From: Deferribacteres bacterium
Lineage (GTDB): Bacteria; Nitrospirota; Thermodesulfovibrionia; UBA6902
NCBI GenBank assembly: GCA_013152795.1
Contig: JAADFS010000008.1
Location: 1 to 10,159, forward strand
Reading direction: 5' to 3'
Length of the DNA: 10,159 nt
The notes under the pieces are model-generated. The model saw only the letters and a list, made by a program, of their open reading frames with translations, did no database searches and was not told the origin of the DNA. Below are positions 1 to 6,738 of this stretch, in pieces; the stretch's first letter is position 1, and every line of letters begins with the position of its first letter. Made by a program: the position numbers and the translations under genes.

Positions 1-358
1 TGACCGCTGCAAATTCCTTTATCAGGTTCTTGAAGACACTCCTGTTGGGCTCCTCCTTCCACGACTTCATCCACTCATCCGGGCTGTGGCTCTGAAAATA
101 CCACTCCTTCATGAATGAATTGCCGTACCTCCTGACTGACTCCTCAAAGCCCTCATGCCCCATCGTCTCCTGTATGTACCCCAGCACCGCTGCCGTGAAG
201 TCCATGTACGCAATCCGGCACCCGTCGTTCAGGACCTCAAGCCTCTTCAGCACCTCCATGCCCTTTTCATTGCCCTTCAGGCATTCCGCCAGGCGGTCAA
301 GCTCGTTGTATGTCAACTCCTTCAGCTCCTCTTCCGTGAATATACGGTCTCCCTCCAT
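1..358 (-). CDS. DPCGSGG/YCQHC-family protein, N-terminal part (runs off left edge)
   Basis: The first 119 residues of an open frame that continues past the left edge. The start ATG at 358 begins MEGDRIFTEEELKELT. It aligns without gaps to the N-terminus of the complete paralogue at 9144-9878, with about half the residues identical by eye. Shared blocks include GDR.FTE.ELKE, VLGY.QE, and a W-rich stretch ending in SWKEEP near residues 99-104. The start is chosen because it matches the paralogue's start and has a purine-rich GGAGG-type site just upstream on the coding strand (reverse of 364-372). The half expected to hold the conserved Cys motifs is outside the window. No biochemical function is recognised. 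It is the last gene of the array here, downstream of SBP-1 and repeat A. Confidence 0.85.
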   Translation of the reverse strand, partial: MEGDRIFTEEELKELTYNELDRLAECLKGNEKGMEVLKRLEVLNDGCRIAYMDFTAAVLGYIQETMGHEGFEESVRRYGNSFMKEWYFQSHSPDEWMKSWKEEPNRSVFKNLIKEFAAV

Positions 359-370
359 GTTGTTGCCTCC

Positions 371-512
371 CTTTTTACCTTACAGTGCCGTAAAAATATC
401 GCCGGAAAAGCTTTATCTGCGATTCCTTCAGTGCTGACAGCTCAGCCCCCTCCCAACGGGAGGGGGGACTTGTTTCTTCCTGCACCCTGACAACTGCACC
501 CTGCACCCTCTA
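371..512. repeat. Repeat element A (MITE-like, partial)
   Basis: Fills the gap between SBP-1 and the gene starting at 358. Its left end has the TACCTTACAGTG motif and A-run shared with element E. Then comes the family core, GCCGGAAAAGCTTTATCTGC onward (401-431). The rest (432-512) closely matches element D at 4571-4671, with a GCTGACAGCTCAGC mini-hairpin, a C/G-rich hairpin and tandem CTGCACCCTG copies. No right-hand inverted terminus is visible, so this copy looks truncated. It encodes nothing convincing. Confidence 0.75.
446..466. other. GC-rich hairpin inside element A
   Basis: CCCCCTCCC (446-454) and GGGAGGGGG (458-466) form a perfect 9-bp stem with a 3-nt loop. It lies just downstream of the SBP-1 stop in the direction of transcription. 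No U-run follows, so it is not a canonical intrinsic terminator. It could still stabilise a 3' end or slow polymerase. Confidence 0.5.
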
Positions 513-1610
513 TTATTGTTTTAATATCTGAACTTCGCCGTTTTTAATTATCTTCAGTGTCCCCTCGGACAGGACTATGCCGTCCTGGTTAATGGTCAGG
601 TTGCCGAGCGCACCCGGAAAATTCTTTATCTTTCTCAGTTCCCTGGAGATCTCAGCGGTGGTGGGCTTTCCGGAGGTGCCCGCCCTTTCCACGGCGGTCA
701 CGATAAGGTTGACCATGTCATATGCATTAGGCGCACACAGCGGGGGCCTCACTCCGTATCTCTCCTTGTAGGTGCGGGCAAAGGCCTCGCTCGGCTCCGC
801 CACACTCACAAACCAGTATCCCTCAAACAGCTCCATGTTCTGCGAGACCTCGAAGGATTCAATGGATGTCAGCGGGGTTTTAATACCCGCTTCCTTTATC
901 TGCTTGCCGAGCAGCTCCAGTTCCGGAGTGTCTGCAAAAATCACGTAAATATCCGGATTCGCGGGCTTGGCCCTGCTGATCAGAGAGCGGAAGTCCTTGG
1001 TACCGTTCTGGAAGGTCTGGTCCGTGACGAGTCTGATACCGGCGTTTTTCAGCCCCTTGCGCAGGTCATCCATGTACACCACATAACCCTCGGCGGTCAC
1101 GGTCCTGAAGACACCGACGGTCCTGATGCCCCTCCTCTGCATCTCGTCGATAAGGAGCCCGTTGAGCTTCGGCGAGGGGGTCCAGTGGATGAAATTGTTG
1201 TCCCCCTTTGCGACCCACGGCTCAATGGCGATCGAAAAATGTATCTTGTTATATTTTGTTGCAATGGGGGATGTGACAAGCCCGGCATTCACCCCGAGGG
1301 TCAGAACCGCATCCACATTATCGACGCTCATCAGTTTCTGGGCAGCGGTTGCAACCAGTTTCGGGTCATTCTGGGTGTCTTCAAACAGGTACTCGTAATT
1401 GAATCTCGTATCCCCGAGTTCATCCCGCGCTATCATCATCGCATTCTTCATCCCCACGCCCAGGAATCCGATATCCCCTGTAAGTGGGCCGATGAATCCG
1501 ATCTTGAAAGTCTCCTTTACATCCGCCTTCTGGCATCCTGTCAGGATCACCCCTGAAACAACCGCCGCAGCCATAAGCACAATGAAAATAACCTTCACGG
1601 CTTTGCTCAT
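513..1610 (-). CDS. SBP-1: Leu/Ile/Val-type solute-binding lipoprotein
   Basis: A 365-residue periplasmic binding protein of the LivK/Peripla_BP_6 class, expected to be tethered to a membrane and to bind a small ligand. Residues 1-25 form a lipoprotein signal peptide (basic start, hydrophobic core) ending in lipobox LTGC, with Cys26 as the lipidated residue. The mature part opens with KADVKETFKIG, then the family signature PLTGDIGFLG (42-51). FIHWTP (140-145) is shared by all three binding proteins here. A loop at 106-114 (GVNAGLVTS) sits where the family contacts its ligand. The start at 1610 is preferred over an upstream in-frame ATG at 1778 because AAAGGAGGTT precedes it and the signal peptide begins there; the upstream extension lies in repeat B. 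Closest relatives in the window are SBP-2 and SBP-3. No permease or ATPase gene is present, so its transporter partner, if any, is elsewhere. It follows BioB-like-1. Confidence 0.93.
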   Translation of the reverse strand: MSKAVKVIFIVLMAAAVVSGVILTGCQKADVKETFKIGFIGPLTGDIGFLGVGMKNAMMIARDELGDTRFNYEYLFEDTQNDPKLVATAAQKLMSVDNVDAVLTLGVNAGLVTSPIATKYNKIHFSIAIEPWVAKGDNNFIHWTPSPKLNGLLIDEMQRRGIRTVGVFRTVTAEGYVVYMDDLRKGLKNAGIRLVTDQTFQNGTKDFRSLISRAKPANPDIYVIFADTPELELLGKQIKEAGIKTPLTSIESFEVSQNMELFEGYWFVSVAEPSEAFARTYKERYGVRPPLCAPNAYDMVNLIVTAVERAGTSGKPTTAEISRELRKIKNFPGALGNLTINQDGIVLSEGTLKIIKNGEVQILKQ

Positions 1611-1614
1611 GATC

Positions 1615-1624
1615 AACCTCCTTT
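1615..1624 (-). promoter_or_regulatory. Shine-Dalgarno site fixing the SBP-1 start
   Basis: The coding strand reads AAAGGAGGTT a few bases before the ATG at 1610. This decides the start against the longer in-frame alternative at 1778, which has no signal peptide at its N-terminus. Confidence 0.85.
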
Positions 1625-1857
1625 TATTGGTATAAAAACACCCTCCGGCGGGCAGGAGAGCCTGCCGGAAAAGCTTTATCTGCGATTCCTTCAGGAAATA
1701 TTCCGCACGGCATATCAACTGCCCGTGATTCGTGTCCGTTGTTCGTGTCCGTAAAAGACACACAACAGAAACGGACACGATTAACCGACACGGAGAACGG
1801 CCTTTTTCCTGTTTTCCGGCAGACTCCTCTGCCTGGTTTATGCAACATTAAAGTTAA
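1623..1857. repeat. Repeat element B (MITE-like)
   Basis: Occupies almost the whole gap between BioB-like-1 and SBP-1. Arms 1651-1672 and 1811-1834 are inverted copies, both containing CTGCCGGAAAA in opposite orientation. The family core is at 1664-1694. The right terminus TTTATGCAACATTAAAGTTAA (1837-1857) matches those of C, D and E. The stretch after the core (GGAAATATTCCGCACGGCATAT) closely resembles element E. A local palindrome TTCCTTCAGGAA sits at 1686-1697. The left terminus has merged with, or decayed into, the SBP-1 Shine-Dalgarno region. No gene is supported inside. Confidence 0.8.
1730..1780. repeat. CGTGTCCG direct and inverted repeats inside element B
   Basis: CGTGTCCGT occurs at 1731-1739 and again at 1744-1752. 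The inverted copy ACGGACACGA lies at 1771-1780. Either direct copy can pair with the inverted one (11-bp or 10-bp stem), giving two mutually exclusive hairpins. This filler is absent from the other elements in the window. Function unknown. Confidence 0.6.
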
Positions 1858-1860
1858 TTT

Positions 1861-2868
1861 TCATTTCTGAAATGCCTTTGTATACCCCTGCAGAGGGGTG
1901 TAGCCCGCCTCCCTCAGCAGATTTCTGCATGCCTCCACGGAATAGCCGATCCCCTTGGCCGTATCTTCGGCGGTATCCCTCGGGTTGGGGCCTGCCTCGG
2001 CGGCTATGGAGTTCGCCCCCGCGCGCATGCCGAGTACCCTCGGCTCATGAACGCCCATGCTCCTGATGGTATCGCCGAAGACCAGCCTTGTAACGGCCAC
2101 TGCCTTTGCAAGGCTCACCTCGGATATCTTCCCCTTTGCCGCAAGCGGGGTGCCCGGCACAGGGACCCTCCACATGGCCGCAAAGTTAACGGCCCCGAAC
2201 TCTCTGCCCCGGAACATTGCCTCTACCACTTCTTCCGGGGAATGCTCAGGCCCGATGGGCTCCACGCATGAAAGCAGGGCAAGGCCGGAATCCCTTATGG
2301 TCCTGAAGGTCCGCAGCCTTACCTCGGGATCCACCCTCGTGTCGCGGCCTTCGCGCAGGCGGAACACATGGTATACGCCCTGGAAGCCTGCATCCACCAA
2401 CTGCCGGGCCTGCTCCGCCGTGAAATCCCCTATGTTCGCGGCCAGCGGCATACGCGGGGAAACCGCCTCGCGCACGGCCCGGCCGATCTCTATGAACCGC
2501 TCAAACGGGTAGTCCGCCGTTGTCATCAGAAATATGCCGTTGGCCCCTGCCTCCTCAAAGGCCTTTACCCTGAGGACAACCTCATCCGGGCTGAGCTCAC
2601 CGGGCGACCTGATCAGGTTCCAGTCCTCCCCGAAGAAGCAGAAGGCACAGCTCCTGTGGCAAGGCCAGAGGTTTATTCCGACCTGTGCGTAGACTTCGCC
2701 GGTATCGCCGAACTGCCGCCTCGTCAGTGTATTGCCCGCTGACATGAGGGCGTACATCTCGTGAGAATTTTCATCGATTTTCATTAATTCCACAGCCTCC
2801 CCCGCAGAGATTTCACCCCCTGACAGGGCCTTGTCCAGAATGGAGCCGATCCGCGGATCAATCCTCAT
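1861..2868 (-). CDS. BioB-like-1: radical SAM enzyme of the biotin synthase/HydE type
   Basis: 335 residues. The radical SAM signature CX3CX2C (Cys70, Cys74, Cys77 in CHRSCAFC) should hold the [4Fe-4S] cluster that cleaves S-adenosylmethionine. The C-terminal third (HEP, GANSIAAEAGPNPRDT, then CRNLLREAGY) resembles the BATS region of biotin synthase and relatives. Against remembered E. coli BioB, the auxiliary [2Fe-2S] Cys positions fall in FLMTTAD and ANIGD and are not Cys, so a true biotin synthase is unlikely. A different Cys is conserved in SCVEPIGPEH, shared with BioB-like-2. The start overlaps the end of the DUF3795 gene by 11 bp, and its AAGGAGG site lies inside that gene, so translation is probably coupled. 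SBP-1 follows after repeat B. The substrate is unknown; it could equally be a HydE- or PylB-like enzyme. Confidence 0.9.
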   Translation of the reverse strand: MRIDPRIGSILDKALSGGEISAGEAVELMKIDENSHEMYALMSAGNTLTRRQFGDTGEVYAQVGINLWPCHRSCAFCFFGEDWNLIRSPGELSPDEVVLRVKAFEEAGANGIFLMTTADYPFERFIEIGRAVREAVSPRMPLAANIGDFTAEQARQLVDAGFQGVYHVFRLREGRDTRVDPEVRLRTFRTIRDSGLALLSCVEPIGPEHSPEEVVEAMFRGREFGAVNFAAMWRVPVPGTPLAAKGKISEVSLAKAVAVTRLVFGDTIRSMGVHEPRVLGMRAGANSIAAEAGPNPRDTAEDTAKGIGYSVEACRNLLREAGYTPLQGYTKAFQK

Positions 2869-3226
2869 GCATCCCTCCTTCGCACAGCATTTTCACAACG
2901 TCCTTGACGTCCCTGTAGAGGTAGTCTTCATAGTCAAGCTCCCTGCCCAGCGTGGACTCGACAATGCCGAAAAACTCCTCCGGGCCGACCGCCCTGATAC
3001 AATGCGCAAATCCGAGGCATATGCCCCTCCATTTTTCATCGCCGAAATAGCCGCGGTCGCACGGGAACGTCTCGCACTGCCAGCAGCCATCTATTCCTTT
3101 CTCTATGCAGCAGTTGCGCTGATAGCAGTCCGCATCAGCGCCGCCGTTCCTGCATCCCCTGCACTTCTCCCCCGCCTCCCTGCACAGCCCGCAGACCAGT
3201 CCGCAGTAAGCAAAATTATCTATCAT
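2858..3226 (-). CDS. DUF3795-type cysteine-rich small protein
   Basis: 122 residues with 14 cysteines, most before residue 80. The opening YCGLVCGLC (7-15), then CRGC (22-25), NCC (38-40) and CWQCETFPC (48-56), fits my recollection of the DUF3795 family, whose members start with a YCGL-like motif. The clusters suggest zinc or iron-sulfur binding; no catalytic residues can be assigned. The last third is acidic and Cys-poor (Cys115 only). An AAGGA-type site precedes the ATG. The last codons overlap the start of BioB-like-1, so the two are probably made in step, and the small protein may serve that enzyme. It lies after SBP-2 and short repeat C. Confidence 0.85.
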   Translation of the reverse strand: MIDNFAYCGLVCGLCREAGEKCRGCRNGGADADCYQRNCCIEKGIDGCWQCETFPCDRGYFGDEKWRGICLGFAHCIRAVGPEEFFGIVESTLGRELDYEDYLYRDVKDVVKMLCEGGMHED

Positions 3227-3255
3227 TTCTTTCCTTTCTTTACCTTCCCCGCGAT

Positions 3256-3326
3256 TTAAAACAGTGGCAAAAACACATCATCAGGCAAGGCAGGCTGCCT
3301 TGCCGGTTCATGCAACTAAGAGATTA
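3256..3326. repeat. Repeat element C (short, hairpin form)
   Basis: A shortened copy of the repeat family. It has the left motif ACAGTGGCAAAAA (3261-3273), a hairpin, and the right terminus TTCATGCAACTAAGAGATTAA (to about 3326). The internal filler and family core seen in A, B, D and E are missing, as if deleted between the arms. The terminal TTAA includes the TAA stop of SBP-2. Confidence 0.65.
3284..3304. other. Near-perfect palindrome inside element C
   Basis: GGCAAGGCAG (3284-3293) and CTGCCTTGCC (3295-3304) are perfect inverted copies around one central base. On the coding strand a GTTTTTG run follows about 10 nt later. That spacing is too long for a standard terminator, but weak termination or 3'-end protection between SBP-2 and the DUF3795 gene is possible. 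Confidence 0.55.
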
Positions 3327-4430
3327 ATTCAACGGCACGAACTCGCCGTTTTTGACCATTTTCAACTGCGCATCGGACTGAACGATACCGCTTTCATCAA
3401 TGGACAATATCCCGAGCGCACCGCTGAAATTCCTTATGTTCCGCAGTTCCGCCGCTATCCTGTCAGCAGGCGGCTTTTTTGACGATGACGCCCCCGCCTT
3501 TTCCACTGCGCTGACTATAAGGTTGAAGATGTCATATGTATTGCCCGAGCATATGGGGGCGTTTTTATTGTATTTCTGTTTATACGCCGTGGTATAGGCG
3601 CTGGTGGGTTCCACCGCGCTTACATAGAAGTATCCTTCAAACAGCCCGAGGTCCCCGGAGACCTCGAATGTCTCTATGCCTGTCAGCGGGGTATCGATTC
3701 CCGCCTCGCGCATCTGCCTGGTGAGTATCTCCAGCTCCGGTGTCGGGGCCTCTATCACGTAAATGTCCGGCCGGGTCGGCTTGGCCCGGGCGATCAGGTT
3801 CCGGAAATCCTTTGTGCCGTCATGGAAATTCTGTCTGGTTACAATACTGAGGCCCTCTCTTTCTGCTGCCCTGACAAACTCATCGCCGTAGACCTTCCAG
3901 CCGGCCTGCGATACGGTTCCGAACACGCCGACCTTCCTGATGCCCCTCCTTTTCAGTTCGCGCGCAAGGAGCTCCGCCTGCCGGGTCGCGGGGGTCCAGT
4001 GAATGAAATTGGTGTCTCCCTTTGCAACATTCGGATCAACCGCGATACCGAAGTGAATCACGTTATTCTTCAGGGCAATGGGACTGACAACGTTTCCTGA
4101 GGGTGAATCAAGGGTTATAAGCGCATCCACCTTGTCGACACTGATTAATTTATGGGCTGCGCTCGCTGCCAGTTTCTGCTCGTTCTGATCATCTTCAAAC
4201 ACGACCTCGTAGTTGTATCGGGTATCATCACCCGCCTGTTCTTTGGCCATTAATATCGCCTCTTTCATTCCGGTGCCTATAAAGGCGATATCACCCGTAA
4301 GGGGTGCGATCACACCGATTTTAAAGGTCTCCTTTACATCCGCCTTTTCGCAGCCGGAGAACATAACCCCTGCTGAAACCATCAGTGCGGCAACAAATAT
4401 GCTGACAACGAATCCCGCGGCCTTTCCCAT
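3324..4430 (-). CDS. SBP-2: Leu/Ile/Val-type solute-binding lipoprotein
   Basis: 368 residues, Peripla_BP_6/LivK class. The signal peptide ends in a slightly unusual lipobox FSGC with Cys27 as the lipidation site. ADVKETFKIG follows immediately, then PLTGDIAFIG (43-52), FEDDQN near 78-83 and FIHWTP (142-147). The presumed ligand loop at 108-116 reads DSPSGNVVS, unlike SBP-1 and SBP-3, while the surrounding scaffold is strongly conserved. This points to a different ligand preference. A purine-rich AGGAGGAGG site on the coding strand (about 4436-4444) supports the start. It lies downstream of BioB-like-2, separated by repeat D, and no transporter membrane genes accompany it. Transport, sensing or scavenging roles are all possible. 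Confidence 0.93.
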   Translation of the reverse strand: MGKAAGFVVSIFVAALMVSAGVMFSGCEKADVKETFKIGVIAPLTGDIAFIGTGMKEAILMAKEQAGDDTRYNYEVVFEDDQNEQKLAASAAHKLISVDKVDALITLDSPSGNVVSPIALKNNVIHFGIAVDPNVAKGDTNFIHWTPATRQAELLARELKRRGIRKVGVFGTVSQAGWKVYGDEFVRAAEREGLSIVTRQNFHDGTKDFRNLIARAKPTRPDIYVIEAPTPELEILTRQMREAGIDTPLTGIETFEVSGDLGLFEGYFYVSAVEPTSAYTTAYKQKYNKNAPICSGNTYDIFNLIVSAVEKAGASSSKKPPADRIAAELRNIRNFSGALGILSIDESGIVQSDAQLKMVKNGEFVPLN

Positions 4431-4520
4431 TTAAACCTCCTCCTGTTTAATTGTTCTCCGCCCTGTCCGGGCGCTGTTTGTTCATTACAAAATTAAAGTA
4501 CCCCGACAGCCTCTGCACCC

Positions 4521-4730
4521 GCCGGCGGGCAGGAGAGCCTGCCGGAGAGGCTTTATCTGCGATTCCTTCAATGCTGACAGCTCAGCCCCCTCCCCCTAAC
4601 CCCCTCCCGCCAGGGGAGGGGGGACTTGTTTCTTTCTGCACCCTGACAACTGCACCCTGTACCCTATTTTGTTAAACTCGCAACCCGCAACCCGGAACTC
4701 TCCTGCCATGTATGCAACATTAAGCTTAAG
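4521..4730. repeat. Repeat element D (MITE-like)
   Basis: The left arm at 4522-4545 is a 24-bp stretch identical to element B 1645-1668. The family core is at 4541-4571 with two substitutions (GAGAGG for GAAAAG). The right terminus TATGCAACATTAAGCTTAAG (4711-4730) matches B and E in inverted orientation. The interior resembles element A, including the tandem CTGCACCCTG copies, with an extra C-rich insertion. The right end overlaps the last codons and TAA stop of BioB-like-2, so the insertion or its remnant supplies that gene's current 3' end. The adjoining gap sequence (4431-4520) holds nothing I recognise. Confidence 0.75.
4586..4622. other. GC-rich hairpin inside element D
   Basis: CCCCCTCCCC (4586-4595) pairs with GGGGAGGGGG (4613-4622), a 10-bp stem around a C-rich loop. 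It is the counterpart of the hairpin in element A, with a longer loop. No U-run follows on the coding strand. Confidence 0.5.
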
Positions 4731-5724
4731 TGACCGTACAGAATCTCGAAGGCCCGTTCAGAATATTCCATTCCGCTTCCTCCAGAATATTCCTGCAGTC
4801 ACTCACGGTCCTGCCCCGCCGGCCTTCTGTATCACTTTCCGTATCCCTGGGATTCGACCCCGTCTCTGCCCACACGAGGTTGGCCCCACCGGATGCGGCC
4901 GCCATTACGCCGGGTTCATGCGTGCAGTGTCCCGGTACCTCATAGCCGAGTGCAAGGCGCACAACTGCAAGGATGTGGGCCATCCTCGCATCGCTGACCA
5001 TACCGAACTGCGCCTTTGCGGTGCCCGGGATAGGCACGCGCCTCATCGCCCCGCTGAAAACCGGGCGCGCCTCGCGTGTAAGTATTGTCTTCTCCACCAG
5101 CTCCTCCACAGTATGTTCCGGGCCCACCGGCTCCACACACGTGCCGATGAGCAGGCCGGCCTCGGCAGCGTTTCTGATGGTCTGCTGTCTCGTTTCCGGG
5201 GATATCGGCGTATCGCGGCCTTCACCCATTCTCACCACATGGTAAATCCCCGCATAGCCGGCGTCCTTTAACTGCACGGCCTTTGCGGCGGTTAAATCGC
5301 CCACGTTCGCAAACAGAACGGTCTCTTTTTTAAGGGACTTCCTGATCTCCCGCGAGACCTCGACAAACCTCTCAAAGGGATAGTGGGCCGTGCTCATGAT
5401 AAAGATCGCTGAGGCGCCGTCCTCCTCGAACCGCCGGGTGCGGAAGACCGCCTCTTCAACCGGCAGCTCGGTGTTTTCCGTAAACACGCCGTTGCATTCC
5501 GCGAATGCACAGAAGAGGCAGTTCCTGGTGCACGGCCCGGCATTCAGGCCGAACTGGGCATGTACCTCGGCAAGCCCCCCGCTTGCCCTCTCGCTCTTTT
5601 CACGGGCCGCCGCCTGAATCAGGAACGATTCCCAGGAAAAAAGTGGGACCTTGAAAAGCAGGGTTATCTCCTCTTCGGATAATTCAGCGCCGTCCGATGA
5701 TTTCCGGATTATTTCATTTATCAT
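4726..5724 (-). CDS. BioB-like-2: radical SAM enzyme of the biotin synthase/HydE type
   Basis: 332 residues from the ATG at 5724. The CX3CX2C signature is CTRNCLFC (Cys65, 69, 72). It shares with BioB-like-1 a preceding VHAQFGLN block, the SAM-barrel block PFERFVE, ANVGDLTA, YHVVRMGEGRDT, CVEPVGPEH, and a C-terminal GANLVWAETGSNPRDT followed by CRNILEEA. These are clear paralogues with the same fold and probably related chemistry. As in its sister, the auxiliary-cluster Cys of true biotin synthase appear to be absent. The start is set by an ATGA overlap with the ArsS-1 stop and a TCAGGAG site at 5731-5737, rather than a longer frame from 5748. The C-terminus (SRFCTVT) ends inside the terminus of repeat D and differs from the sister protein, so the original 3' end may have been altered. 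The substrate is unknown. Confidence 0.9.
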   Translation of the reverse strand: MINEIIRKSSDGAELSEEEITLLFKVPLFSWESFLIQAAAREKSERASGGLAEVHAQFGLNAGPCTRNCLFCAFAECNGVFTENTELPVEEAVFRTRRFEEDGASAIFIMSTAHYPFERFVEVSREIRKSLKKETVLFANVGDLTAAKAVQLKDAGYAGIYHVVRMGEGRDTPISPETRQQTIRNAAEAGLLIGTCVEPVGPEHTVEELVEKTILTREARPVFSGAMRRVPIPGTAKAQFGMVSDARMAHILAVVRLALGYEVPGHCTHEPGVMAAASGGANLVWAETGSNPRDTESDTEGRRGRTVSDCRNILEEAEWNILNGPSRFCTVT

Positions 5725-6722
5725 TGCTGTCTCCTGAAGTCCTCGCACCAGGCGTCAAGTTGCTCCTGGCCTGCGCCGGCCGTACATGCGAAGCACAGGG
5801 TGTTTGTGGCTATGTCCCGCTGCTTCAGTGCCTCATAATCAAAGTCGTCTATGTGGCTCCTGCCCCCGGCAAGGGGAAGGTCTATTGTCTGCCGGAAATC
5901 ACAGTCGTAAATTCTCCCGTTATAGGCAATGGTTATCATCTGCCTGCAGCAGAGGTTCTTGATGGTATCAGGGTTGAATTTGCCCTCAAGTTCTTTTATG
6001 TATGCCTGCACTTCACCTGCGGACATTGACTTTCCCATCCTGCCTATGGGCATGTTGTTCAGGGTCACCAGAAAGTTGAAGGTTATGCCGTGCATCTCCT
6101 GCAGTTTCTCCCTGTAGGCCTTTTCCAGCGTCTCCTGCGGCGGGGCCAGGGCTGTGCCCGCCGGGTTATAGACTATGCCCAGGTCCAGCGAAGACCCTTC
6201 CTGTCCGTAGCCGAGTTCACACAGCCTCTTCATGGCCGTTATCGCCCTCTTGTATGTCCCCTTTCCCCTCTGCCTGTCCACGACTTCCTCCGTGTAATGG
6301 GGAAGGGAGACGAAAATCTGGGCCTTGTGCGCCGCGAGGAACGCGGGCAGGTCTTCACAGCCCGGCTCAAGATACACCGCCGCATTGGTGCAGACTATCA
6401 CCTTCTTGCCGATATCCGCCGCTGACTTTATAAGGTACCTGTAATGAGGGCTCAGCTCGGCCGCTCCGCCTACTATCTCCACGGTGGTGATTTCACTGTT
6501 GGCCGATAGGATGTCCAGTATCTTGTTGATCGTACCGAGGGGCATCTCCTCGGTCCTCTCCGGAGATGCCTCCACGTAGCAGTGGGTGCAGCGCAGATTG
6601 CATTTATAGCCCATATTGACGACGATGTTGAAAATCCTCTCGGCCCTCAGGGGGTAATACCCGCTTGTCTCCTTTAACTTCCGGTCAAAGGCATTCATGA
6701 ATACTTCCGTCTTCAGACTCAT
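5721..6722 (-). CDS. ArsS-1: divergent ArsS-like radical SAM protein
   Basis: 333 residues, with the layout of the arsenosugar-biosynthesis radical SAM protein ArsS (N-terminal radical SAM, C-terminal DUF3641-type Cys region). CNLRCTHCYVEASPERTEEM holds the cluster Cys41, 45 and 48. The C-terminal region has CCR (258-260), IYDCDF (Cys274) and CFACTAGAG (Cys310, 313). It departs from ArsS-2 and from the ArsS pattern I recall at several sites: VGGAAEL instead of TGGAPEL, SLPHY (His142) where Cys is usual, and no Cys directly after CTAGAG (only Cys326 further on). The substrate or auxiliary metal site has therefore probably changed. The start at 6722 follows GGAGGGAG and lies 16 bp after the SBP-3 stop. 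Its TGA overlaps the BioB-like-2 ATG (ATGA), so the two enzymes are probably co-translated and may act in sequence. Confidence 0.88.
   Translation of the reverse strand: MSLKTEVFMNAFDRKLKETSGYYPLRAERIFNIVVNMGYKCNLRCTHCYVEASPERTEEMPLGTINKILDILSANSEITTVEIVGGAAELSPHYRYLIKSAADIGKKVIVCTNAAVYLEPGCEDLPAFLAAHKAQIFVSLPHYTEEVVDRQRGKGTYKRAITAMKRLCELGYGQEGSSLDLGIVYNPAGTALAPPQETLEKAYREKLQEMHGITFNFLVTLNNMPIGRMGKSMSAGEVQAYIKELEGKFNPDTIKNLCCRQMITIAYNGRIYDCDFRQTIDLPLAGGRSHIDDFDYEALKQRDIATNTLCFACTAGAGQEQLDAWCEDFRRQQ
5731..5737 (-). promoter_or_regulatory. Shine-Dalgarno site for BioB-like-2, inside ArsS-1
   Basis: The coding strand reads TCAGGAG shortly before the ATG at 5724, within the last codons of ArsS-1. 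With the ATGA overlap it supports coupled translation and sets the start. Confidence 0.75.
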
Positions 6723-6724
6723 AT

Positions 6725-6732
6725 CTCCCTCC
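6725..6732 (-). promoter_or_regulatory. Shine-Dalgarno site for ArsS-1
   Basis: GGAGGGAG on the coding strand lies directly before the ATG at 6722, in the 16-bp gap after SBP-3. It favours this start over the in-frame ATG at 6755, which would lie inside SBP-3. Confidence 0.75.
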
Positions 6733-6738
6733 GTTTTT

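Noticed and set aside
446..466. Rho-independent terminator after SBP-1
   Set aside because: The stem is strong but no U-run follows on the coding strand, so it is listed only as a hairpin.
1611..1778. N-terminal extension of SBP-1 starting at 1778
   Set aside because: The extension lies in repeat B and would bury the lipoprotein signal peptide; AAAGGAGGTT points to 1610.
1861..5724. Annotating the BioB-like genes as biotin synthase (bioB)
   Set aside because: The auxiliary-cluster Cys positions are not conserved, and no other biotin genes are nearby.
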